Origin: Butyricicoccus sp.
Lineage (GTDB): Bacteria > Bacillota > Clostridia > Oscillospirales > Butyricicoccaceae
Direction: 5' to 3'
Assembly: GCA_020025885.1 (NCBI GenBank)
Contig: JAHHRJ010000052.1
Span: forward strand, 1 to 11,522
DNA length: 11,522 nt
Shown: positions 5,690 through 11,522 of the stretch, in pieces
Numbering within the stretch: the stretch's first letter is position 1
How the letters are laid out: each line of letters starts with the position of its first letter
Program-made: the position numbers and the translations under genes
The notes under the pieces: model-generated
Seen by the model: only the letters and a program-made list of their open reading frames with translations
Told to the model about the DNA's origin: nothing
Database searches by the model: none

Positions 5690-5700
5690 GAAGTCAGGCT

Positions 5701-5762
5701 CTTATATATGCTCATAATTGGTTGAGCGTCTCTACCAACTGCCGGAAACAGTTGACTATAAG
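5701..5762 (+). ncRNA. guanine (purine-class) riboswitch aptamer
   Basis: The three-way junction is clear. P1 is CTTATA (5701-5706) with TATAAG (5757-5762). P2 is GCTCA (5710-5714) with TGAGC (5723-5727). P3 is CAACTG (5736-5741) with CAGTTG (5749-5754). J2/3 holds the conserved TCTACC (5731-5736). L2 carries the GG (5720-5721) and L3 the CC (5742-5743) used for the loop-loop kiss. The specificity base equivalent to position 74 of the Bacillus xpt aptamer is C5756 (GACTAT), which pairs with guanine or hypoxanthine; adenine switches have U there. Position 48 is C instead of U, a base that is flipped out in known structures. Confidence 0.95.
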
Positions 5763-5804
5763 TCCTCCATGGGAGGCAAGTTCGGTTTCCCCAGTTGTTT
5801 TTTT
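5736..5804 (+). terminator. riboswitch expression platform: terminator that competes with aptamer P3
   Basis: CAACTG (5736-5741) plus GGAAAC (5744-5749) can pair with GTTTCC (5785-5790) plus CAGTTG (5792-5797), a 12-bp stem with a small CC/C internal loop, immediately followed by seven T (5798-5804). The 5' strand of this terminator is the 5' strand of aptamer helix P3 together with L3, so terminator and folded aptamer exclude each other. Within the enclosed loop, CTCC/GGAG (5765-5768 with 5772-5775) can form a further small hairpin. No alternative strong hairpin abuts the T-tract when P3 is folded. The predicted logic is: no guanine, termination; guanine bound, read-through. Confidence 0.8.
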
Positions 5805-5855
5805 ATTTTCAGGCGTTCTTTTACACAATTTTCCCCAATAAGGAGGCATATATTC

Positions 5856-7130
5856 ATGCATCAATCTTTTGCACTCAAAGGCGATATCATCTTCAGCCAA
5901 ACACCGCAAACGCTTGCGATCTATCCGTCTCATTATGCGATCTGCCAAGATGGCGTCTGTGTTGGCGTCTTTGCACAGCTCCCCGAACAGTTTGCAGATA
6001 TTCCAGTCATGGATTATAGTGGAAAGCTCATTATTCCTGGTCTTACCGATCTGCATGCACATGCACCGCAATATGCATTCCGTTCCCTTGACATGGATCT
6101 TGAACTGCTCGACTGGCTGAACACCCAGACGTTTCCACAGGAAGCACGCTATGCAGATTTGGATTACGCACGCCGTGCATACAGTATCTTTGCAGAAGAC
6201 CTGCGCCGCAGCGCAACAACACGCGCCGCACTCTTCGGCACGCTCCATGTGCCCGCAACTCTGGTCTTGATGCAGCTGCTCGAGCAAAGTGGACTGGAAA
6301 CGCTCGTCGGCAAAGTAAATATGGATCGCAACAGCCCAGATAATCTGTGCGAAACCGATGCACAAGCTTCTCTCGAAGCGACTCGTGCATGGCTCGCAGG
6401 CTGCCGCGACCTAAAGCATTGCCGTCCGATCTTGACCCCACGTTTTCTCCCAAGCTGCACCGACGCGCTTATGGAAGGACTGCACGGCTTACAGCAGGAA
6501 ACTGCGTTGCCTGTGCAATCCCACTTGTCTGAAAATCAGGGTGAGATCGCTTGGGTACGCGAACTGTGCCCACAGTCGAGCGGATACGGCGACGCCTATG
6601 ATCGCTTCGGCATGTTTGGCGGCGAACGCTGTCCAACCATTATGGCGCATTGCGTATGGTCGGATGCCGAAGAGCGTGCACGCATGAAACAGAACGGCGT
6701 GTTCATCGCACACTGTCCGCAGTCTAATGTGAACCTCTCCTCTGGTGTTGCACCTGTCCGTACTTATTTGGATGAAGGCTTAAACATCGGACTGGGTTCT
6801 GATATTGCTGGCGGCACCCATCTTTCTATTTTGCGTGCGATGGCAGATGCAGTTCAGGTTTCCAAGCTGCGTTGGCGTTTGTTTGATCAGAGCCTTTCCC
6901 CAATTACACTTCCAGAGGCATTCTGGATGGGCACACGCGGCGGCGGTGCATTCTTTGGTAAAGTCGGTGCTTTTGAAGCCGGTTTTGCCTTCGACGCTGT
7001 CGTTCTGGACGATTCTGATCTGCCCAGCCCGCTCGACCTCACCCCAGAAGAACGCCTCACCCGTATCATTTACTTGTCTGATGACCGCGCGGTCGTACAC
7101 AAGTATGTGGACGGACGCAAACTATTCTGA
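5856..7130 (+). CDS. guaD: guanine deaminase (amidohydrolase family)
   Basis: This 424-residue cytosolic metal-dependent hydrolase converts guanine to xanthine and ammonia. Amidohydrolase signatures appear in order: PGLTDLHAHAPQ (61-72) with metal ligands H67 and H69; PRFLPSC (195-201), the guanine-deaminase substrate motif; SHLSEN with H223; AHCVWSDAE with H265; HCPQSNVNLSSG (286-297); and GLGSDIAGG with D316. Length is usual for the family. The start is ATG at 5856, nine bases after AAGGAGG. Earlier in-frame starts lie inside the riboswitch and are discounted. It is the first gene of the guanine-responsive operon, and its product xanthine is the substrate of the XDH encoded downstream. Confidence 0.95.
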   Translation: MHQSFALKGDIIFSQTPQTLAIYPSHYAICQDGVCVGVFAQLPEQFADIPVMDYSGKLIIPGLTDLHAHAPQYAFRSLDMDLELLDWLNTQTFPQEARYADLDYARRAYSIFAEDLRRSATTRAALFGTLHVPATLVLMQLLEQSGLETLVGKVNMDRNSPDNLCETDAQASLEATRAWLAGCRDLKHCRPILTPRFLPSCTDALMEGLHGLQQETALPVQSHLSENQGEIAWVRELCPQSSGYGDAYDRFGMFGGERCPTIMAHCVWSDAEERARMKQNGVFIAHCPQSNVNLSSGVAPVRTYLDEGLNIGLGSDIAGGTHLSILRAMADAVQVSKLRWRLFDQSLSPITLPEAFWMGTRGGGAFFGKVGAFEAGFAFDAVVLDDSDLPSPLDLTPEERLTRIIYLSDDRAVVHKYVDGRKLF

Positions 7131-7144
7131 AAGGAACCTTCCCT

Positions 7145-7669
7145 ATGATTTTATCCGGAAAAGAAATTCACAAGCATATCGGTAAAGAAATCATAATTGA
7201 ACCATTTGACCCCAGCCGACTGAACCCCAACAGCTACAATCTTTCTCTCGCAAACGAACTGCTTGTCTATGAGAACGATGTGTTGGATATGAAGACCCCC
7301 AATCCTACAAAGCATCTGATTATTCCGCCAGAAGGGTTGCTGCTTGAGCCAAACCGTTTATACTTAGGGCGTACCAATGAATTTACACACACAGACGGCT
7401 TTGTTCCTATGCTGGAGGGACGCTCCTCCACAGGACGACTTGGATTATTCATCCATGTCACAGCTGGTTTTGGGGATGTTGGATTTTCTGGATACTGGAC
7501 ACTGGAAATTTTCTGTGTCCAACCCATTCGCATTTATCCCAATGTAGAAATTTGCCAAATCTATTACCATGATATTCATGGCGACTATGAACCTTATCAA
7601 AGCGGTAAATACCAAAATAATACTGGTATCCAACCAAGCCTGCTCTATAAAGATTTTGAGAAAAAATAA
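7145..7669 (+). CDS. dcd: dCTP deaminase-like protein
   Basis: This 174-residue soluble protein of the dCTP deaminase/dUTPase trimeric superfamily would convert dCTP to dUTP (or dUMP in bifunctional members). Motifs are LNPNSYNLSLANELLVY (26-42), the active-site stretch EGRSSTGRLGLFIHVTAGFGDVGFSGYWTLEIF with the catalytic Glu in TLE, and a C-terminal YQNNTGIQPS that resembles the nucleotide-covering tail. It lies 14 bases after guaD and 35 bases before xdhA with no terminator between, so it is co-transcribed. It looks more AT-rich than its neighbours: 20 of 60 bases are G or C in 7561-7620, against 33 of 60 in xdhA 8401-8460. That hints at a separate origin. The pyrimidine function is odd in a purine operon, and a changed substrate is possible. 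Confidence 0.88.
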   Translation: MILSGKEIHKHIGKEIIIEPFDPSRLNPNSYNLSLANELLVYENDVLDMKTPNPTKHLIIPPEGLLLEPNRLYLGRTNEFTHTDGFVPMLEGRSSTGRLGLFIHVTAGFGDVGFSGYWTLEIFCVQPIRIYPNVEICQIYYHDIHGDYEPYQSGKYQNNTGIQPSLLYKDFEKK

Positions 7670-7704
7670 TCCATAACAGGTGCAAAACAAGGAGTGAATC
7701 TATT

Positions 7705-10008
7705 ATGACAGTTGGTCAAAGTATTCCACGCGTTGATGCCCATGCAAAGGTTACTGGAACTGCCCAATATGTGGGCGACTTAGAACCGCATGATGCTTAT
7801 TTTGCAAAGATCGTGCGTGCCCCCGTTGCCAACGGTCTGGTGCGCGGTTTTGACCTCACCTCTGCGCAGGCAGTTCCGAATGTCGTTCGCATCCTCACCT
7901 GTTTTGACGTACCCGACATTCAGTTCCCAACCGCAGGACATCCTTGGTCACTCGATCCAGGGCACCAAGATATCAGCGACCGCAAATTGCTCAACAAGCG
8001 CATTCGTGTTTGGGGCGATGAGATCGCAGTCGTGATCGCGCGTGACCGCATCAGTGCCGAACGCGCTGCACGTCTCGTCGTCGCAGATATTGAGACTTAT
8101 CCGGCAATTTCCACGCCGCAAGAGGCAATGCAGCCAAATGCGATCTCTCTGCATGAGGAAAGACCGGATAATATTGTCGCGCATACCGAATTCCATGTTG
8201 GCGATGGAACTTTTGCACAGGCTGTGGATACGCCTGATGTCGTGATGGTCTCTGGGCATTATCATGTGCCTGCGGTACAGCATTGTCACATGGAACTTGT
8301 TCATTCCTTTGCCTATATGGAAGGCGAAAAAATCATTGTCATCTCCTCCACACAGATTCCACATATCGTGCGCCGTGTCTGCGGTCAGGCGCTCGGGATT
8401 CCGTGGTCAAAGGTGCGTGTCATCAAGCCTTATATCGGCGGTGGCTTCGGCAATAAGCAAGACGTTTTGATCGAGCCGCTTACGGCGTGGCTCACCACAC
8501 AGGTCGGCGGTCATGCGGTAAAAGTGGAGCTGACCCGTGAGGAAGTCCTTGGCTGCACCCGCACGCGTCACGCCTTTGACTGGGACGTGCAAGCCGTTGC
8601 ATCTCCAGATGGCACATTGCTTGCCCGCACCTATCGCGGCTATGCAAACCAAGGCGGCTATGCATCCCACGGTCACGCCATCGCTGCCAATGCCTCAAAC
8701 GTATTCAAGCAGTGTTACCACGATCGGCTGTCTCTGGATTCCGAGAGCTTTACGGTTTATACCAACCGTCCGACCGCAGGCGCAATGCGTGGATACGGCA
8801 TTCCACAGGGCTGTTTTGTCATGGAATCTTTAACCGATGACCTTGCTGCTGCGCTGCATATGGACCCACTCGAATTCCGCCTGAAAAACTGTGTCCAAGC
8901 AGGATATGTGGACCCACATAACGGCATTACCATGCACTCTTACGGACTCGATCAAGCAATCGCAAAAGGACGTACTGCAATTGATTGGGATAAGAAACGC
9001 GCTGCATACCAAAACCAAACTGGTTCCATGCGCCGTGGTGTCGGTATGGCGATCTTTACTTATAAATCCAATGTATATCCCTTCTCCTTGGAAACCGCTT
9101 CCTGCCGCATGGTACTGCATGAAGACGGACGCGTCAGCGTACAGATGGGCGCAACCGAGATCGGACAAGGCGCAGATACTGTCTTTACCCAGATGGCAGC
9201 CGAAGCCACTGGTCTGCCTGTGGATCATATCGATATCCAGTCCACACAGGATACCGATATCACACCATTTGACACAGGTGCATACGGCTCTCGCCAAACC
9301 TATGTCTGTGGTACCGCTTGTAAGCTGACTGGCCAAAGCCTGCGTGCAAAGATCTTGGACTATGCCGCTTCTATGCTTTCGCGTGATGCCGAGGGACTGA
9401 CCATCCGTGACGGCGTGATCTACGATGAAGCTGGGCAATCTGTCTGCACCGTTGCGGAAGTTGGCATGGAGAGCAGTTACAGCCGCAGTCACAGCCTGCA
9501 TATCACCGCAGAGGAAACCTACCATTGTGAGCAGAACAGCTTTGCAACTGGTGTATGCTTTGCGGAGATCGAGGTGGATATCCCACTTGGACAGATTCAT
9601 GTTTTGCGCCTTGTCAATGTACATGACAGCGGAAAGATTATTAACCCCAAACTTGCCGAAGCACAATGCCATGGCGGCATGAGCATGGGACTTGGCTACG
9701 CACTGAGCGAAGAACTGCTCTTTGATGACAATTGCCGCCCACTCAACGCCAATCTGCTTGACTATAAAATTCCAACTGCAATGGATACTCCAGATCTGGA
9801 AGTCCACTTTGTGGAAGTGGAAGACCCGACTGCGCCCTATGGCAATAAGGCGCTGGGTGAACCGCCAACCATTCCGGTTGCTGCGGCTGTCCGCAATGCA
9901 CTCTTGCATGCAACTGGTATCTCTGTCAATTCGCTTCCGCTTACGCCCCAAAAGCTTATTGAGCACTTCCGCGATGCTGGCTTGTTAGGAGGAACCCACC
10001 ATGTTTGA
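7705..10008 (+). CDS. xdhA: xanthine dehydrogenase, molybdopterin-binding large subunit (YgeS/XdhA type)
   Basis: This 767-residue molybdenum hydroxylase subunit oxidises xanthine (or hypoxanthine) to urate. The N-terminal a/b hammerhead domain opens VGQSIPRVDAHAKVTGTAQYVGD. Cofactor motifs are IGGGFGNKQD (244-253), AMRGYGIPQG (360-369) with substrate-binding R362, EIGQGAD (485-491), TGAYGSRQTYVCG (524-536) and ALGEPP (716-721) with catalytic E719. Gln252 stands where bovine XDH has Glu802. E. coli YgeS has the same GGGFGNKQD as I recall, so this marks a subfamily. The start is ATG at 7705 after AAGGAG. It overlaps xdhB by 8 bases. It needs molybdenum cofactor and possibly a sulfurtransferase, and neither is encoded in the window. 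Purine specificity is inferred from guaD and the riboswitch. Confidence 0.93.
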   Translation: MTVGQSIPRVDAHAKVTGTAQYVGDLEPHDAYFAKIVRAPVANGLVRGFDLTSAQAVPNVVRILTCFDVPDIQFPTAGHPWSLDPGHQDISDRKLLNKRIRVWGDEIAVVIARDRISAERAARLVVADIETYPAISTPQEAMQPNAISLHEERPDNIVAHTEFHVGDGTFAQAVDTPDVVMVSGHYHVPAVQHCHMELVHSFAYMEGEKIIVISSTQIPHIVRRVCGQALGIPWSKVRVIKPYIGGGFGNKQDVLIEPLTAWLTTQVGGHAVKVELTREEVLGCTRTRHAFDWDVQAVASPDGTLLARTYRGYANQGGYASHGHAIAANASNVFKQCYHDRLSLDSESFTVYTNRPTAGAMRGYGIPQGCFVMESLTDDLAAALHMDPLEFRLKNCVQAGYVDPHNGITMHSYGLDQAIAKGRTAIDWDKKRAAYQNQTGSMRRGVGMAIFTYKSNVYPFSLETASCRMVLHEDGRVSVQMGATEIGQGADTVFTQMAAEATGLPVDHIDIQSTQDTDITPFDTGAYGSRQTYVCGTACKLTGQSLRAKILDYAASMLSRDAEGLTIRDGVIYDEAGQSVCTVAEVGMESSYSRSHSLHITAEETYHCEQNSFATGVCFAEIEVDIPLGQIHVLRLVNVHDSGKIINPKLAEAQCHGGMSMGLGYALSEELLFDDNCRPLNANLLDYKIPTAMDTPDLEVHFVEVEDPTAPYGNKALGEPPTIPVAAAVRNALLHATGISVNSLPLTPQKLIEHFRDAGLLGGTHHV

Positions 10009-10882
10009 TATCAAGCAACTCTACCGCGCAACTTCTGTTGCAGATGCTTTAAACGCTTTACAGAACGATCCAGACAGTGAACTGATCGCAGGCGGCACGG
10101 ATGTGCTGATTCGTGTCCGCGAAGGCAAGATGGCTGGTGCTTCACTGGTTTCCATCCACGAACTGCCAGAGCTGACTGGCGTACATATGGAAGACGATGG
10201 TACGATCGTGATTGGACCGTGCACCCCATTTGCTGCGATTACTGCAAATCAAATCATCCAGACCCACCTGCCTGCACTTGGTGCAGCAGTCGATCAAGTG
10301 GGCGGACCGCAAACGCGTGAAGCGGGTACGATTGGCGGCAATCTGTGCAATGGCGCAACCAGCGCGGATTCTGCCCCCATGACACTTGCACTCAATGCAG
10401 AGCTTGTACTGCAAAGCGCAGAGGGAACACGCATTGTTCCCAGCACAGAATTTCATACCGGACCCGGTCGCACTGTGCGGCGCCGAGATGAGATCCTGAC
10501 TGAGATTCGCATTCGTCCAGAGAACTATCAGGGCTTTGGCGGGCATTATACCAAATATGGCAAACGCGCCGCTATGGAGATCGCAACACTGGGCTGTGCT
10601 GCACTCGTGAAGCTTGAGGACGACAAGAAAACGGTGTCCGAACTGCGCCTTGCCTATGGCGTTGCCGCACCGACACCCATTCGCTGCCCACAGGCAGAAG
10701 CCATTGCCACAGGACGGATTTTGAACGACGCATTGCTGGATGAGATCGCACAGGCTGCCGCATCCCAAGCTGCACCGCGTTCCAGCTGGCGTGCAAGCCG
10801 CGAATTCCGTTTGCAACTGATTGAAGAACTGGCGCGCCGCACCATTCGTGCCGCAGCCAAACAAGCAGGAGGGGTATGCTGA
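10001..10882 (+). CDS. xdhB: xanthine dehydrogenase FAD-binding subunit (YgeT/XdhB type)
   Basis: This 293-residue subunit of the CO-dehydrogenase flavoprotein family carries FAD and passes electrons from the iron-sulfur subunit to NAD+. The two FAD signatures are ELIAGGTDVLIRV (27-39) and GTIGGNLCNGATSADSAP (109-126); a further conserved stretch is STEFHTGPGRT. Length and sequence closely match E. coli YgeT, with no 4Fe-4S insert. Its ATG lies inside the end of xdhA (8-base overlap), with AGGAGG at 9988-9993 within xdhA, implying translational coupling and balanced subunit synthesis. Confidence 0.94.
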   Translation: MFDIKQLYRATSVADALNALQNDPDSELIAGGTDVLIRVREGKMAGASLVSIHELPELTGVHMEDDGTIVIGPCTPFAAITANQIIQTHLPALGAAVDQVGGPQTREAGTIGGNLCNGATSADSAPMTLALNAELVLQSAEGTRIVPSTEFHTGPGRTVRRRDEILTEIRIRPENYQGFGGHYTKYGKRAAMEIATLGCAALVKLEDDKKTVSELRLAYGVAAPTPIRCPQAEAIATGRILNDALLDEIAQAAASQAAPRSSWRASREFRLQLIEELARRTIRAAAKQAGGVC

Positions 10883-10883
10883 T

Positions 10884-11384
10884 ATGCTGCAAATTATTGA
10901 ACTCATCGTCAACGGACAACCGGTTTCCGTTGCAGTGGAAGAGGGCGAATCCCTGCTCGATACCTTGCGTGAACGCTTGGGACTTACCAGTGTAAAGCGT
11001 GGCTGTGAAGTTGGCGAATGCGGTGCATGTACCGTTTTGATCGACGGAAAAGCCGTAGATTCCTGTATCTATCTGTCCGTCTGGGCAGCCGGAAAATCCG
11101 TTTTGACCGTGGAAGGACTGCGCAAGAATGATGGCACATTGACCGCCATCCAGCAAGCCTTTATCGACGCCTGCGCGGTACAATGCGGTTTCTGTACGCC
11201 GGGCTTGATCCTCTCCGCGCTTGAAATCGTGATGAGCGGAAAGAGCTATACACGCGATGAGCTGAAAAAGCGCATTTCCGGACACCTCTGCCGCTGCACA
11301 GGCTATGAAAATATCCTCAACGCTGTGGAACAGGCAGTGCATGAAACCCAAAAACAAGCACAGTCTCAACAGGAAGCACAATAA
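10884..11384 (+). CDS. xdhC: xanthine dehydrogenase iron-sulfur subunit, 2x[2Fe-2S] (YgeU/XdhC type)
   Basis: This 166-residue electron-transfer subunit has an N-terminal plant-ferredoxin-like domain with C41, C46, C49 and C61 (RGCEVGECGACT...DSC). A C-terminal helical domain has C101, C104, C136 and C138 (QCGFCTPG and HLCRCTGYENI), the standard two-cluster arrangement. The start is ATG at 10884, nine bases after AGGAGGGG; an in-frame ATG at 10821 lies well inside xdhB and is rejected. It begins two bases after the xdhB stop. The last ten residues are Gln-rich and probably disordered. It completes the heterotrimer in the order Mo, FAD, FeS, as in E. coli ygeSTU. Confidence 0.95.
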   Translation: MLQIIELIVNGQPVSVAVEEGESLLDTLRERLGLTSVKRGCEVGECGACTVLIDGKAVDSCIYLSVWAAGKSVLTVEGLRKNDGTLTAIQQAFIDACAVQCGFCTPGLILSALEIVMSGKSYTRDELKKRISGHLCRCTGYENILNAVEQAVHETQKQAQSQQEAQ

Positions 11385-11391
11385 CATCAAA

Positions 11392-11419
11392 AAGCGGTAT
11401 CCTCCAAAGGATACTGCTT
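11392..11419 (+). terminator. terminator stem after xdhC, T-tract interrupted by a repeat
   Basis: AAGCGGTATCC (11392-11402), loop TCCAAA, GGATACTGCTT (11409-11419): an 11-bp stem with one G-T pair, seven bases after the xdhC stop. The expected T-run is cut to CTT because the repeat (GAGGCTGTC...) starts there. The repeat's own 11-bp hairpin followed by TTT may take over termination. Confidence 0.75.
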
Positions 11420-11471
11420 GAGGCTGTCAAAGAACTTTGACAGCCTTTCCAGGGGAACCCAGTCCCCCTAG
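11418..11471. repeat. second copy of the terminator-associated repeat (54 bp exact)
   Basis: These 54 bases are identical to 4577-4630. They include the perfect GGCTGTCAAAG-AA-CTTTGACAGCC hairpin and the AGGGG/CCCCT pair. Identity stops after CCCCCTAG. As with the first copy, the repeat begins at the T-tract of a gene's terminator. Confidence 0.95.
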
Positions 11472-11522
11472 GGGCTGTTTGAAAAATCGAAAATTTGTCT
11501 TTTTCTACAGGGAACGGCATCC
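11472..11522. other. non-coding window end, possible junction with a second repeat type
   Basis: After the 54-bp repeat the sequence reads GGGCTGTTTGAAAAATCG and continues AT-rich to the window end. It differs from the corresponding part of the first element. No gene is visible. The GGCTGTTTGA start loosely echoes GGCTGTCAAA of the repeat, as if a related element were nested or fused here. Confidence 0.3.

Noticed and set aside
5718..5855. N-terminal extension of guanine deaminase by 46 codons
   Set aside because: The extension would lie inside the guanine aptamer and terminator. AAGGAGG sits correctly for ATG at 5856, where family similarity also begins.
5856..7130. Alternative call as SsnA or chlorohydrolase rather than guanine deaminase
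   Set aside because: The PRFLPSC and PGLTDLHAHAPQ motifs, the guanine riboswitch in front and the XDH genes behind all point to guanine deaminase.
8830..9966. 378-codon open frame on the minus strand
   Set aside because: It lies fully antisense within xdhA, with no ribosome site and no recognisable domain. It is an effect of GC-biased third positions in the real gene.
10821..10883. 21-residue N-terminal extension of XdhC
   Set aside because: It reads through the 3' end of xdhB in another frame. The AGGAGGGG site fits ATG 10884, and the ferredoxin domain starts there.
10572..11390. 272-codon minus-strand frame across xdhB and xdhC
   Set aside because: Antisense to two well-supported subunits. 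The Cys-rich look comes from reversed xdhB and xdhC codons.

Overview
The window looks like chromosomal DNA of an anaerobic Firmicute, most likely a gut Clostridium-class organism (Oscillospiraceae or Butyricicoccaceae-like). The taxon is inferred. Supporting signs are consensus sigma-A promoters (TTGACA-17-TATAAT), strong AGGAGG ribosome sites, intrinsic terminators, two Firmicutes-style transcriptional riboswitches, and the gene content: a QueL/YhhQ queuosine-salvage pair and an E. coli YgeSTU-type xanthine dehydrogenase.

Left part, minus strand (1-2972). A preQ1-I riboswitch operon encodes a radical SAM enzyme (probably QueL, queuine to preQ1) and a YhhQ-type 7-deazapurine/queuosine-precursor transporter, joined by a 4-base overlap. 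Downstream, from its own promoter, lies an MTA/SAH-nucleosidase-like protein of the PNP_UDP_1 superfamily that has Asn where MTA/SAH nucleosidases have the catalytic Asp. A 160-bp MITE-like inverted-repeat element sits in its 5' leader. The first 267 bases hold no gene. They contain hairpins typical of an IS200/IS605 right end and a perfect 17-bp hairpin.

Middle (3068-5647). A single-gene unit encodes a sodium:neurotransmitter-symporter-family transporter with its own promoter and terminator. It is followed by a 216-bp structured repeat element bracketed by an exact 33-bp duplication of that terminator. A DUF2262-like gene faces the transporter on the minus strand, with its own terminator and promoter.

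Right part, plus strand (5661-11522). This is a purine catabolic operon: perfect sigma-A promoter, guanine riboswitch, guaD (guanine to xanthine), a dCTP-deaminase-like gene, then xdhA-xdhB-xdhC (molybdopterin, FAD and 2x[2Fe-2S] subunits; xanthine to urate). The riboswitch is the most interesting element. The intrinsic terminator uses the 5' strand of aptamer helix P3, paired with a second copy of CAGTTG next to a U7 tract. Guanine binding should therefore prevent termination, making an ON switch, which suits a catabolic operon. The window ends in a second exact copy of the first 54 bp of the 216-bp repeat, again abutting a terminator stem.

Overall the region reads as a purine and 7-deazapurine salvage and catabolism neighbourhood controlled by two RNA switches sensing guanine-like ligands, with small non-autonomous repeats in the spaces between genes.
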